Assembly (NCBI RefSeq): GCF_018499875.1
Contig: NZ_JAHBAY010000011.1
Location: 1-64,000 of the forward strand
Reading direction: 5' to 3'
DNA length: 64,000 nt
From: Kineosporia corallincola
GTDB lineage: Bacteria > Actinomycetota > Actinomycetes > Actinomycetales > Kineosporiaceae
Shown here: positions 11,224 through 19,885 of the stretch, in pieces
Numbering within the stretch: the first letter of the stretch is position 1
Layout of the letters: every line of letters begins with the position of its first letter
The notes under the pieces: model-generated
Databases searched by the model: none
What the model was told of the DNA's origin: nothing
What the model saw: only the letters and a program-made list of their open reading frames with translations
Translations under genes and position numbers: made by a program

Positions 11224-11583
11224 GTTCCACTCCGGTTGTTCGTGCTTCGACCTGCTCGTGCCAAACCGTTCGTGCGGCAGCCTGGCCGTCCACGCGCTCG
11301 ACCCACCTGATCCGGCGTGGACGACCGGGCCCGCCATCTTCTCTGAGGACCTGGTCGGAACGACCGCCTCACACCGGCTGAACCGGCGTGTTCCCTCTCG
11401 GCGGCCGGATGCTCCCAGTTGTCGGCTGCGCCTCCTCGGCTCCAGGGGCTTCGCCCCTCCTCGCCTTAGTGATACCCCGCCCGCAGTGGATGAAACCCCC
11501 TTCTTCCAGCGATTTGGGTGCTTTCGCGGTCAAGCGTCCGGCCGATCCCGAAAAAACCGGTAAACCTCCAGGTGGAAGGGTTC
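11224..11583. other. Gap between convergent DUF2550 and adhesin-like genes
   Basis: 360 bp with no supported gene. A short hairpin, AGGGGC (11445-11450) with GCCCCT (11454-11459), is the only clear structure and may serve as a terminator. The stretch around 11465-11575 is less GC-rich than the coding regions. Confidence 0.4.
11445..11459. terminator. Short hairpin between convergent genes
   Basis: Perfect 6-bp stem AGGGGC/GCCCCT with a TTC loop, between the stop of the DUF2550 gene (+) and the stop of the adhesin-like gene (-). No U-tract on either strand; weak candidate bidirectional terminator. Confidence 0.3.
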
Positions 11584-12459
11584 TCAGCGGAACTTCACGG
11601 TCACGTCCCCGGAACCGGTGTCCGCACCCAGCCGGTGGGTGCTGCTGCCGGTCGGCACCTCGATCCGCCGGTCGCCGGTGCGGCTGGCGCCGGTCACGTC
11701 GTAGTGGGTGCCGTCTTCGGGCACGAACAGCCGCACGTCGCCGGTGTCCGCCCGGGTGTCCACCGCGACGGGGGCCACGGTGAACCAGGCGGTGACGTCT
11801 CCGGTGCCGGTGCGCGCGGACACCCCGGTGGTGGCGGCGGTGAACTCGGCGTCGATGTCGCCGGTGCCGGTGCGCAGCTCGGCGCCGCCCGATTCCAGCC
11901 GGCCGGCCCGGATGTCGCCGCTGCCGGTGGTGACCTTCAGGGTGGGGCCGGTGAAGCCGGTGACCCGCACGTCGCCCGCGCCGGTGCGCAGCGTGGCCGG
12001 CCCGGCCAGGCCGCTGAGGGTCTGGTCGCCGGAGCCGGTGCGCAGGTCCACCGTGAGGTCGCCGGCCTGGTCGGCGGGCACCAGCACGTCGAAGGCGACA
12101 GAGCAGCTGTCGATCGGCCAGCCGCCCTCGCACCGCCCGGTGAGGCCGAGGTTTCCGTCGTCCATCGTTCTGGTCCAGCCCGCCTCGCGCACGGCGGCCC
12201 GGGAGTGCACGCGCACGGTGACCGGGCCGCCCGCCGGGCCGGTGCGCACGGTCACGTCGCCGGCCGAGACGTCCACCGTCAGCGAGCTCACCGGGTCGGA
12301 CACCACCAGTGTCTCGTCGGTCACCCGGGTGGCGAACTGGGTGACGACGGTGGCGACACCGAGCCCGACCAGGCTCAGGCCGAGCACCGCGGTGGTGGCG
12401 CGCACCGGCGTCAGCCACCGGCTGGCCGGACGCGCGGGCGGGGGCATGGTCACGGTCAT
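11584..12459 (-). CDS. DUF4097-type putative adhesin, membrane-anchored
   Basis: 291-aa protein with one N-terminal membrane helix (about residues 20-42) and an extracytoplasmic domain of many short beta repeats of the GDVTVRTG / GSGDQTLSG / GTGDIDAEF type, the pattern of DUF4097 'toastrack' putative adhesins. A pair of cysteines (in GRCEGGW and DSCSVAF) could form a disulfide. Its start overlaps the stop of the response regulator by one base (TGATG), so it is the third gene of a kinase-regulator-effector operon. DUF4097 domains commonly accompany envelope-stress two-component genes; the exact role is unknown. Confidence 0.8.
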   Translation of the reverse strand: MTVTMPPPARPASRWLTPVRATTAVLGLSLVGLGVATVVTQFATRVTDETLVVSDPVSSLTVDVSAGDVTVRTGPAGGPVTVRVHSRAAVREAGWTRTMDDGNLGLTGRCEGGWPIDSCSVAFDVLVPADQAGDLTVDLRTGSGDQTLSGLAGPATLRTGAGDVRVTGFTGPTLKVTTGSGDIRAGRLESGGAELRTGTGDIDAEFTAATTGVSARTGTGDVTAWFTVAPVAVDTRADTGDVRLFVPEDGTHYDVTGASRTGDRRIEVPTGSSTHRLGADTGSGDVTVKFR

Positions 12460-13115
12460 CAGCCCTCCTGGCCGAGCCAGCGGAGGACGGCCAGGACCCT
12501 GCGGTGGTCCTGCGCGTCCGGGGGGAGGTCGAGCTTTCCGAAGATGCTGGAGACGTGCTTCTCCACAGCGCCCTCACCGATCACCAGGGCCGCGGAGATG
12601 GCGGTGTTGGAGCGGCCCTCGGCCATCAGCCCGAGCACCTCGCGCTCCCGCGGGGTCAGCCGGGCCAGCGGGTCCTTGCGGGTGGCGCGGGAGAACAGCT
12701 GCGCCACCACCTCCGGGTCGAGCGCGGTGCCTCCCCCGGTGACCCGGCGCAGCGTCTCGACGAAGTCGCGCACGTCGGCCACCCGATCCTTGAGCAGGTA
12801 GCCGATGCCCCGCGAGCGGGCGGCGAAGAGCTCGGTGGCGTAGTTCTCCTCGACGTACTGGCTGAGCACCACCACCGCGATGTCCGGGTACTGGTGCCGC
12901 ACCACCAGGGCCGCGCGCACCCCCTCGTCGGTGAAGGTCGGCGGCATCCGCACGTCGACGATCACCAGGTCGGGACGATGCGCCTCCACGGCCTTGAGGA
13001 ACGACTCGGCGTCGGGGCAGGCCTCCGCCACCTCGAAGCCGGTCTCGCCGAGCAGGCGCAGCAGGCCCTCCCGCAGCAGTACCGAGTCCTCGGCGAGGAC
13101 GACACGAATGTTCAC
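12459..13115 (-). CDS. LuxR-family (NarL-type) response regulator
   Basis: 218-aa two-domain regulator. Receiver domain: acidic pair Glu9-Asp10, phosphoacceptor Asp54 in VIVDVRMPP, conserved Lys in GYLLKDRV. C-terminal LuxR helix-turn-helix: LTPREREVLGLMAEGRSNTAIS, then GAVEKHVSSIFGKLDL. Start is GTG 13115, overlapping the kinase stop by 4 nt (GTGA); longer in-frame versions run into kinase-encoding sequence and lack family similarity. Likely controls its own operon and perhaps the divergent MMPL gene. Confidence 0.92.
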   Translation of the reverse strand: MNIRVVLAEDSVLLREGLLRLLGETGFEVAEACPDAESFLKAVEAHRPDLVIVDVRMPPTFTDEGVRAALVVRHQYPDIAVVVLSQYVEENYATELFAARSRGIGYLLKDRVADVRDFVETLRRVTGGGTALDPEVVAQLFSRATRKDPLARLTPREREVLGLMAEGRSNTAISAALVIGEGAVEKHVSSIFGKLDLPPDAQDHRRVLAVLRWLGQEG

Positions 13116-14476
13116 GAGGAGCTCCCGGTTTCGGTGACGCTGGGGTGGAACGGCAGATGGATGGTCAGGACGGTCGGGCCGCCCGCCGGTGAGGACAGGT
13201 GTACCGCGCCGTCGATGGCGGCCACCCGGTCGGCCAGCCCGCGCAGCCCGGTGCCGCCACCGCCGCGGCCACCCGTCCCGGGCTGGGCGCCGCCCACCCC
13301 GTCGTCCTCGATCTCGATCCGCAGCCACTCACCGGCCGCGCTCACCAGCACCCGGGCCTGCTGGGCGTGGGCGTGCTTGGCCACGTTGGTCAGGCCCTCG
13401 CTCACGCAGAAGTAGGCGATCGCCTCGACCGTGGGATCCGGCCGCCGGGGCAGGTCCGTGCGCACCGTCACCGGCACCGGCGAGCTGCCGGCCAGGGCGG
13501 AGAGCGCGGCGTCGAGTCCTCGGTCGGTCAGGATCGGTGGGTGGATGCCGCGGGCCACCTGCCGCATCTCGACCACCGCCTCCTTGGCCGCGCTGTGCGC
13601 CTTGTCCATCAGGTCGCGGGCACCGTCCGGGTCGCGGTCCAGCCGGTCGCGGGCCAGGCCCAGGTCCATCGCGATGGCCACCAGCCGCTGCTGCGGGCCG
13701 TCGTGCAGATCCCGCTCGATCCGCTGCCGTTCGGCCTCCACCGAGTCGACCGTGGCGGCCCGGGTGCGGGTCAGCGTCTGCACCCGCAGGTTCAGCTGCT
13801 GCAACCGCTCGGCGCTGGCGTTGCGGGTCAGCAGCAGCCGGGCCAGCATCAGGTCGAGCGTGATCAGGCCGGTGGCGATCAGCGGGGTGATCACCATGCC
13901 GGTCACCCCGACCGTGAACACCAGCAGCAGCCACCACGGACCCGACGTGGTTCCGCCCCAGGGCCAGTACATTTCGTGCGACGGCAGCCACCAGACATAG
14001 AGCGGCGCGAACACCAGCGCGAGCGTGACCGAGGCGAGCGTCAGCGCCAGCGTGCCGGAGACCAGGCCCCACACCGACTGCACGGCCACCCAGGCCATCG
14101 ACCGCCACGGCCGCACGTCGAGAAGCCAGCGGCGCAGCCCATGACGGCCGGTCCGGCCGGGCGCGGCGGCCATCCACTCCAGCCGGGCCCCGGTCATCGC
14201 CTCCAGTCGCAGCAGGTCGAGGCGGGCCAGCCCGATCGCGCCGAGCAACACCGCGGCCAGCACCGGCAGGCCGATGCCGAACACCGGCACCAGAACCACC
14301 GCGACCAGCAGGAACACGGTGAGCAGGAGGTAGGGGAGCGCGACCACGATGTCGAGCACCAGGTGGCAGACCGCGGGCCAGCCGCGCAGCCACCAGGTGA
14401 GCGCCTCGTTGATCCCAGGAGCCGCGGGCCCGTTCGGGAACGGCGTCGTGCGCCGGAGGTTCTCGATCACCACCAC
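13112..14476 (-). CDS. Two-component sensor histidine kinase with N-terminal 'putative sensor' membrane domain
   Basis: 454-aa kinase. An N-terminal domain with four to six membrane segments (about 35-80 and 130-215) resembles the actinobacterial PF13796 putative sensor domain. A HisKA_3 dimerisation domain follows with phosphoacceptor His258 in ERDLHDGPQQRL, then a HATPase domain with N-box SEGLTNVAKHA and G boxes DDGVGGAQPG and GTGLRGLADRV. Cognate regulator is the overlapping downstream gene. Start at GTG 14476 (a second GTG follows at once); 128 bp separate it from the divergent MMPL gene. Confidence 0.9.
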   Translation of the reverse strand: MVVIENLRRTTPFPNGPAAPGINEALTWWLRGWPAVCHLVLDIVVALPYLLLTVFLLVAVVLVPVFGIGLPVLAAVLLGAIGLARLDLLRLEAMTGARLEWMAAAPGRTGRHGLRRWLLDVRPWRSMAWVAVQSVWGLVSGTLALTLASVTLALVFAPLYVWWLPSHEMYWPWGGTTSGPWWLLLVFTVGVTGMVITPLIATGLITLDLMLARLLLTRNASAERLQQLNLRVQTLTRTRAATVDSVEAERQRIERDLHDGPQQRLVAIAMDLGLARDRLDRDPDGARDLMDKAHSAAKEAVVEMRQVARGIHPPILTDRGLDAALSALAGSSPVPVTVRTDLPRRPDPTVEAIAYFCVSEGLTNVAKHAHAQQARVLVSAAGEWLRIEIEDDGVGGAQPGTGGRGGGGTGLRGLADRVAAIDGAVHLSSPAGGPTVLTIHLPFHPSVTETGSSS

Positions 14477-14604
14477 ACCGTAGGGCCGGCTGTGCCCCGC
14501 CGGGGATCATGGAGCCACCCGTACCGGGGTGGGGATAACCCCACCCTCGTTTGAGGGGGGCACCCCAGTGATCGAACGGCGCTGCGGCGCCAGCCTGGTG
14601 CACC

Positions 14605-16800
14605 ATGACGACAACGACTGACTCGGAACGTCAACGTCTGGCGCCGCCCCCTCCACCCGCGGTGCCGCAGCGTTCCCTCGCCGGATGGTGCGCCCGGCAC
14701 CGCTGGACCACCCTGCTCGCCGCGCTGATCGTGGTCGCTGCCGCAGTTGTGCTGCTCGGGGGCGGGCTGCGCACGACGACCGGTGCCGACCAGCTGGTGG
14801 GCGACTCGAAGGAGGCCTCGAAGCTGCTGGAGGGAGCGGACTTCGGGGATCGCCCGGCGGAACACCTGCTGGTCAGTGTGCGGAGGGGAACGCTGACCGG
14901 CGAGCAGGTGGCCACGCTCGGCACACAGATCCGGGACGCCTACACCGGGGTCGAGGGGGTGGGTTCCGTGGGGGAGCCGATCCTCTCGGCGGACGGGCGC
15001 ACGATGCTGGTGTCGATGGAGCTGACCGCGGCCAAGGACGACGACACCGCGATCGAGGACACCGCCCGGCGGATGATGCCCGTCACCGACGGCCTGGTGG
15101 CCGCGCACCCCGACCTGGAGGTCGGGCAGACCGGTGAGGGATCACTGAACGCGGGGGTCGGTGAGCAGATCGAGAGCGACCTGCGCAAGGCCGAGATCTT
15201 CTCGCTGCCGGTCACTCTGGTGATCCTGCTGCTGGCGTTCGGCTCGGTGGTGGCGGCGTTCGTGCCGGTGCTGCTCGGGATCGCGGCGGTGGGGACCGCG
15301 CTCGGGGTGACGGCGCTGATCTCGCAGCACTACGCGGTGGACCAGAACACCCAGAGCCTGGTGCTGCTCATCGGCCTGGCGGTCGGGGTGGACTACGCGC
15401 TGTTCGTGATCCGCCGGGCCCGGCAGGAGCGGGCGCACGGCCTGGCGGTGCGCGACACGATCCGGGTGGCGGGGGCCACGGCCGGGCGGGCCGTGATCAT
15501 CTCCGGCATCACCGTGGTGGTCTCGATGACCGGCATGCTGATCGCCGGTGGGCTGTACACGTCGCTGGCGATCGGCGCGGTGATCGTGGTCGCCGTCGCG
15601 GTGGCGGCCTCGGCCACCGTACTGCCGGCAGTGCAGTCCCTGCTGGGTGACGGGATCGACCGGCTGAGGCTGCCTTTCATCGGCCGGCGGGTGGGGCGCG
15701 AGGCCTCGGTCGACGGACCGTGGGGGCGCCTGGCCGGAGCGGTCGTGCGTCGTCCCCTGATCTGGACCCTGGCCGCCACGGCCCTGCTGGTCGCCCTGGC
15801 GGTGCCGGCCGCGGGCATGCGCACCGCGCTGTTCGGCGTGGAGTCGCTGCCGCAAGACCTGCCGCAGGTCAAGGCCACGATGGCGATGACCGGGGCGTTC
15901 CCGCAGGAGGGCTCGAACATCGAGCTGGTGGTCGGTGCCCCGGCCGGCTCGGCCGCGCAGGTGCGCACCGCCCTGGAGCAGGCCTGGCCGGTGGCGCGCG
16001 GAACCGGTGTGGTGGTCGGCGACGAGGCCTCGATCCGGGTCTCGAAAGACGGTGCGGTGAACGTGATGTCGCTGGCGATCCCGTACGAGAGCTCGGACGG
16101 CCGGGCGGGGGACGCGGTCGAGAAGGTGCGTGACCAGGTGGTTCCGGCGGTCCGGGGCTCGCTGGACGGGGTGCCCGGGGCGGCCGTGCACCTGGGCGGC
16201 GTGGCCGAGGGCACGGAGCTCTCGTCCTGGATGGACGGCCGGCTGCTGCCGGTGGTGGCCTTCGTGCTGGTGCTGACCTTCGTGGTGATGGCGCTCTCGT
16301 TCGGGTCGCTGTGGCTGGCCCTGGCCACGGTGCTGCTCAACCTGCTGTCGGTCGGCGCCGGTTACGGTGTGATGACCTCGATCTTCCAGAACACCTGGGC
16401 CGAGGGGCTTCTCGACTTCACCTCGGTCGGCGCCATCGCCTCCTGGCTGCCGCTGCTGATGTTCGTGATCCTGTTCGGCCTCTCGATGGACTACCACGTG
16501 TTCGTGGTCTCCCGGGTGCGGGAGGCCTGGCGCGACGGGCACTCCCCGAAGGACGCCGTGCGGCTCGGCGTGGCCCGCAGCGCCGGCACGGTGACCAGCG
16601 CGGCCGCCGTGATGGTGGCGGTGTTCGCGATCTTCGCCACGATGTCGGTGCTGGAGATGAAGCAGCTCGGCGTGGGCCTGGCCACCGCGGTGTTCATCGA
16701 CGCGACCGTGGTGCGAGGGGTGCTGCTGCCCGCCGTGCTCGCGGTGCTGGGCGAGAAGGCCCACCGCAGGCCGCGTTGGCTACCGGCCCTGCACGACTGA
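14605..16800 (+). CDS. MMPL family RND-type transporter
   Basis: 731-aa membrane exporter with the duplicated MMPL/RND layout: a first helix, a large extracytoplasmic loop (about residues 60-195), a block of five or six helices, then a second helix-loop-block repeat. Motifs include GLAVGVDYALFVIRRARQE (first half) and FGLSMDYHVFVVSRVRE (second half), carrying the Asp-Tyr pair of the proton-relay helices in this family. Substrate unknown; MMPL proteins typically export lipids or hydrophobic compounds. Divergent from a kinase-regulator-adhesin operon, so envelope-stress control is plausible. The ATG has no strong Shine-Dalgarno. Confidence 0.9.
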   Translation: MTTTTDSERQRLAPPPPPAVPQRSLAGWCARHRWTTLLAALIVVAAAVVLLGGGLRTTTGADQLVGDSKEASKLLEGADFGDRPAEHLLVSVRRGTLTGEQVATLGTQIRDAYTGVEGVGSVGEPILSADGRTMLVSMELTAAKDDDTAIEDTARRMMPVTDGLVAAHPDLEVGQTGEGSLNAGVGEQIESDLRKAEIFSLPVTLVILLLAFGSVVAAFVPVLLGIAAVGTALGVTALISQHYAVDQNTQSLVLLIGLAVGVDYALFVIRRARQERAHGLAVRDTIRVAGATAGRAVIISGITVVVSMTGMLIAGGLYTSLAIGAVIVVAVAVAASATVLPAVQSLLGDGIDRLRLPFIGRRVGREASVDGPWGRLAGAVVRRPLIWTLAATALLVALAVPAAGMRTALFGVESLPQDLPQVKATMAMTGAFPQEGSNIELVVGAPAGSAAQVRTALEQAWPVARGTGVVVGDEASIRVSKDGAVNVMSLAIPYESSDGRAGDAVEKVRDQVVPAVRGSLDGVPGAAVHLGGVAEGTELSSWMDGRLLPVVAFVLVLTFVVMALSFGSLWLALATVLLNLLSVGAGYGVMTSIFQNTWAEGLLDFTSVGAIASWLPLLMFVILFGLSMDYHVFVVSRVREAWRDGHSPKDAVRLGVARSAGTVTSAAAVMVAVFAIFATMSVLEMKQLGVGLATAVFIDATVVRGVLLPAVLAVLGEKAHRRPRWLPALHD

Positions 16801-16815
16801 ACCGGCCCGGCTCGC

Positions 16816-16846
16816 AGCCCTTTCCCGGAACCACCGGGAAAGGGCT
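16816..16846. terminator. Bidirectional terminator between MMPL and PduO genes
   Basis: AGCCCTTTCCCGG (16816-16828) and CCGGGAAAGGGCT (16834-16846): perfect 13-bp stem, 5-nt loop. The right arm includes the stop codon of the minus-strand adenosyltransferase gene. Terminator for both convergent genes. Confidence 0.8.
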
Positions 16847-17426
16847 AGTCCCGTTCCCCGCCCGGCACCCACAGCACGTCGCCGCCGGCGTCCAGGTTGG
16901 CCACCCGGCACAGGATGAACAGCAGGTCGCTCAGCCGGTTCAGGTACTTCGCGGTGAGCGGGTTGACGCCCTCGCCGTGAACCTCGATCGCCGCCCACAC
17001 CGAGCGCTCGGCGCGCCGGGTGACCGTACGGGCCACGTGCAGGTAGGCCGAGGCCGGGGTGCCGCCGGGCAGGATGAACGAGCGCAGCGCGGGCAGGTTC
17101 TCGTTGAACTCGTCGCACGCGGCCTCCAGCCGGTCGACGTAGTCGGCGGTGACCCGCAGCGGCTCGTGCTTCGGCGGCGTCGCGGTCACCGGCACACACA
17201 GGTCGGACCCCACGTCGAACAGGTCGTTCTGGATCCGGCGCAGCAGCCGCGCGATCGGCGGCGCCGGGGTGCCGGCCGCCAGCACCACACCGATCGCGCT
17301 GTTCGCCTCGTCGCAGTCGGCGTAGGCGATCAGCCGCGGGTCGTTCTTCGAGGTCCGGCTGAAGTCGCCGAGCGCGGTCGTGCCGTCGTCGCCGGTCCGG
17401 GTGTAGATCCGGGTCAGGTTCACCAT
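16845..17426 (-). CDS. PduO-type cob(I)yrinic acid a,c-diamide / cobalamin adenosyltransferase
   Basis: 193-aa PduO/EutT-type ATP:cob(I)alamin adenosyltransferase making adenosylcobalamin, the cofactor of methylmalonyl-CoA mutase. Hallmarks: TRTGDDGTTALGD at the N-terminus (ATP binding), SFILPGGTPASAYLHVAR and RRAERSVW in the middle, NRLSDLLFILCR near the C-terminus. Same place and orientation relative to murA as Rv1314c. The presence of methylmalonyl-CoA epimerase in this window fits a use for AdoCbl. Transcript is probably leaderless: TAGTCT (minus strand) ends 6 nt before the ATG. Confidence 0.92.
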   Translation of the reverse strand: MVNLTRIYTRTGDDGTTALGDFSRTSKNDPRLIAYADCDEANSAIGVVLAAGTPAPPIARLLRRIQNDLFDVGSDLCVPVTATPPKHEPLRVTADYVDRLEAACDEFNENLPALRSFILPGGTPASAYLHVARTVTRRAERSVWAAIEVHGEGVNPLTAKYLNRLSDLLFILCRVANLDAGGDVLWVPGGERD

Positions 17427-17432
17427 CGGGCC

Positions 17433-17438
17433 AGACTA
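17433..17438 (-). promoter_or_regulatory. -10 element for a leaderless PduO transcript
   Basis: TAGTCT on the minus strand ends 6 nt before the ATG at 17426, with no Shine-Dalgarno between. This is the spacing expected when transcription begins at the start codon. Confidence 0.5.
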
Positions 17439-17582
17439 CGAGGGCACGCCAAGCTGTAACGGACCGTGCACTCACAGCGATGTAGCGCGACGAATCCGCC
17501 GACCGGTGCGTACGCAGCATGCTCGATGACGCACTGGCGGTGACCCCTGCCCGGAAGTGGACCCCCGGCCAGGAAACGGCAA

Positions 17583-17588
17583 TACGAT
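17583..17588 (+). promoter_or_regulatory. -10 element for a leaderless murA transcript
   Basis: TACGAT ends 8 nt before the GTG at 17597; no ribosome-binding site is present. It supports the GTG at 17597 as start over the upstream in-frame ATG at 17519. Confidence 0.45.
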
Positions 17589-17596
17589 GCCGTTCC

Positions 17597-18886
17597 GTGG
17601 AAGCCTTCCGGATCGTGGGTGGAACGCCGCTGAACGGCGGCGTTCGGGTAGCAGGCGCGAAGAACAGCGTGCTCAAGCTGATGTCCGCCGCGTTGCTGAC
17701 CGAGGGCACGACGACGCTGTCGGACGTGCCCGACATCCTCGACGTGCGGATCATGGTCAAGCTGCTGACCAGACTCGGCTGTGACGTGGACTACGTGGAC
17801 GGCAGCGGCATGCTGTCGATCACCACGCCGGCCGTGCCCGGGCACAAGGCCGACTACGACCTGGTGCGGGCCATGCGGGCGTCGATCAGCGTGCTCGGAC
17901 CGCTGCTGGCCCGGTGCGGCGCGGCCCAGGTGGCGCTGCCCGGTGGCGACGCGATCGGCTCGCGCGGCCTGGACATGCACGTGTCCGGGCTGGAGACGCT
18001 CGGGGCCCGGATCGCGGTGGAGCACGGCTACCTGGTGGCGCAGGCTCCCTCCGGCCTGCGCGGCGCGGAGATCCGGCTCGACTTCCCGAGCGTGGGGGCC
18101 ACCGAGAATCTGCTGATGGCAGCCGTTCTCGCAGACGGCCGCACGGTGCTCGACAACGTGGCGCGCGAGCCCGAGGTCGTGGACCTGTGCCGGATGCTGC
18201 GGCGGATGGGCGCCAAGATCGACGGCGTGGCCAGCTCCACGCTGGAGATCATCGGCACCGACAGCCTGAACCCGGTGGAACACCGCGTGGTGCCCGACCG
18301 GATCGTCGCCGGCACCTGGGCCTTCGCCGCCGCCATCACCGGTGGCGACGTGATCGTGCACAACGGTGAGCCGGGGCACCTCGAGCTGGTCATCGACAAG
18401 CTGGTGGACGCCGGTGCCGAGGTGATCACGCTGGCCGACGGTTTCCGGGTGAAGGGGCCCGAGCGGCCCAGGGCCGTCGACGTGGCCACGCTGCCCTACC
18501 CGGGTTTCCCGACCGACCTCCAGCCGTTCATGGTCACCCTCTGCGCGCTCTCCGACGGCGCCGCGATGATCACCGAGAACCTGTTCGAGGCCCGGTTCCG
18601 GTTCGTGCAGGAGATCGCCCGGCTCGGCGCCCACGTGCGCATGGACGGGCACCACGCCTTCGTGCGTGGGGTGCCGAAGCTGTCGGGGGCGCCGGTCGAG
18701 GCCAGTGACATCCGGGCCGGGGCCGCCCTGGTGCTGGCCGGGCTGGTGGCCGACGGCGAGACGATCGTCTACGAGGCCGGGCACGTGGACCGCGGTTACG
18801 CCCGGTTCGATCACGCGCTGCGCACACTGGGCGCGGACGTGCACCGGTTCACGGTCAGCGAGACCCCGGGCGCGGCCGCCGGTTGA
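17597..18886 (+). CDS. murA: UDP-N-acetylglucosamine 1-carboxyvinyltransferase MurA, Asp-type (fosfomycin-insensitive)
   Basis: 429-aa EPSP-synthase-fold enzyme adding enolpyruvate to UDP-GlcNAc, the first committed step of peptidoglycan synthesis. Begins with the family pattern [20 protein letters not shown]. The active-site loop reads [15 protein letters not shown], with Asp118 where most bacteria have the Cys that fosfomycin alkylates; mycobacterial MurA has the same Asp and is intrinsically resistant. Start GTG 17597 is chosen from alignment with known MurA and from the adjacent -10 box; an upstream ATG at 17519 would add 26 unrelated residues. A terminator hairpin follows immediately. 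Confidence 0.93.
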   Translation: MEAFRIVGGTPLNGGVRVAGAKNSVLKLMSAALLTEGTTTLSDVPDILDVRIMVKLLTRLGCDVDYVDGSGMLSITTPAVPGHKADYDLVRAMRASISVLGPLLARCGAAQVALPGGDAIGSRGLDMHVSGLETLGARIAVEHGYLVAQAPSGLRGAEIRLDFPSVGATENLLMAAVLADGRTVLDNVAREPEVVDLCRMLRRMGAKIDGVASSTLEIIGTDSLNPVEHRVVPDRIVAGTWAFAAAITGGDVIVHNGEPGHLELVIDKLVDAGAEVITLADGFRVKGPERPRAVDVATLPYPGFPTDLQPFMVTLCALSDGAAMITENLFEARFRFVQEIARLGAHVRMDGHHAFVRGVPKLSGAPVEASDIRAGAALVLAGLVADGETIVYEAGHVDRGYARFDHALRTLGADVHRFTVSETPGAAAG

Positions 18887-18890
18887 CCAG

Positions 18891-18929
18891 AAATGGTGGA
18901 CGGCGAACGGCTTTCGTCGTCCACCATTT
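18891..18929. terminator. Bidirectional terminator, member of the ATGGTGGACG hairpin family
   Basis: AAATGGTGGACG (18891-18902) pairs perfectly with CGTCCACCATTT (18918-18929) over 12 bp, with a T-rich end on the plus strand and A-rich start serving the minus strand. It lies between the stops of murA (+) and the small membrane protein gene (-). Related in sequence to hairpins at 19791 and 44194. Confidence 0.85.
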
Positions 18930-18931
18930 TT

Positions 18932-19279
18932 CTACAGATTCGCCGAGGGCGGCGGCGGGGGCGCCGCGAGCACCGTGCGGGCCATCTTCGCGTCGTTCTC
19001 GAACACCATCAGCCGGGGGCCGTCGGTGGTCTGCACCAGCTTGGCGCGGATCTGCGAGGCGTCCAGCCGCAGTCGCAACTGCTCGCCCTCGATCATGGTG
19101 GGCGGGCTGGCGACCGGCACCAGCAGCCCGTACTCGTTCTCGCCGCCCTGCCTCGGCCGGCGCTGCACCAGCGACTTGCCGGAACTGAAGGTCCAGCGCA
19201 GGAACAGCAGCATCACGCCGAAGCCGAGCAGCAGCACGACGACCGACAGAAGGTAGGAGGTGCCGTCGCCGTACAACAT
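18932..19279 (-). CDS. Small single-pass membrane protein of unknown function
   Basis: 115-aa protein with one N-terminal membrane helix (about residues 8-28) followed by a short basic linker and a small soluble domain (GLLVPVASPPTMIEGEQLRL, then RAKLVQTTDGPRLMVFENDAKMARTVL), and a Pro-rich end. Probably anchored with the soluble part in the cytoplasm, since the linker (SLVQRRPRQ) is positive. Not recognised as a named family. Convergent with murA. Confidence 0.65.
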   Translation of the reverse strand: MLYGDGTSYLLSVVVLLLGFGVMLLFLRWTFSSGKSLVQRRPRQGGENEYGLLVPVASPPTMIEGEQLRLRLDASQIRAKLVQTTDGPRLMVFENDAKMARTVLAAPPPPPSANL

Positions 19280-19439
19280 GCGTCTATTTTCCCTGTCCGG
19301 GGCGGCAACTTTCCAGCACCTCCTCCGGATGCGCGGAAGGCGGCGGGTCGGTACTGACCTGTTCCGGAATTCGTGTCACAGTTGGTGCACGCTGTGTGCA
19401 GGTGGTGTGCAACTGGCGTGACCGGAGGGGGTGGGTGAC

Positions 19440-19763
19440 ATGGCGAGGGTGACGGTCGAGGTGGTGACCCCGGGGGCGCTTCTGCGTCTGGCCGGGCGCC
19501 TCGACACGCGATCGGCCCCGACCACGAGACCGACGCTGCACCAGGCGGTCGACGAGGGTGCGGGTGAACTCGTGATCGAGATGAACAAGCTGGAGATCTG
19601 GGACGGCGCCGGTCTCGGCGTCATCGTCGGCACCGGCCGGCGGGCCCGGCAGACCGGTCGCCAGCTCGTGCTCACCGGGGTGCAGGCCCGTGAACTGCGC
19701 CTCCTGCGCGTGGCCCGGGTCACCTGGACGTCGTCGGTCCGGCCGGCCGCAATGGTCTGCTGA
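19440..19763 (+). CDS. STAS-domain protein (anti-sigma factor antagonist-like) without the usual phosphorylation site
   Basis: 107-aa single STAS domain similar to SpoIIAA/RsbV, which bind anti-sigma kinases when unphosphorylated. Fold elements are clear (LRLAGRLDTRSAP, GELVIEMNKLEIWDGAGLGVIVG, GRQLVLTGV). At the phosphoacceptor position, usually D-S/T-S/T-G, it has Asp55-Gly56-Ala57-Gly58, so it cannot be switched off by serine phosphorylation in the normal way. Start is ATG 19440, 9 nt after GGAGGGG (19424-19430); GTG 19431 abuts the ribosome-binding site and is unlikely. Stands alone between two hairpin terminators. Confidence 0.82.
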   Translation: MARVTVEVVTPGALLRLAGRLDTRSAPTTRPTLHQAVDEGAGELVIEMNKLEIWDGAGLGVIVGTGRRARQTGRQLVLTGVQARELRLLRVARVTWTSSVRPAAMVC

Positions 19764-19790
19764 CGGCCGCATTTCATCGTATTCACCATA

Positions 19791-19840
19791 AATGCATGGA
19801 CGACGGTGAGCCCGGACCGGGCCCGCCGTCGTCCATGATT
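19791..19840 (+). terminator. Terminator hairpin downstream of the STAS gene
   Basis: ATGGACGACGG (19796-19806) and CCGTCGTCCAT (19826-19836) pair perfectly, with near-matching outer bases and a GC-rich inner hairpin (CCCGGACCGGG). Same family as the hairpins at 18891 and 44194. Terminates the STAS gene before the antiporter gene. Confidence 0.75.
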
Positions 19841-19885
19841 TCGTTCCAGAACGCGATTTGTACAGCTGCGTGAGATGATCCCGCG

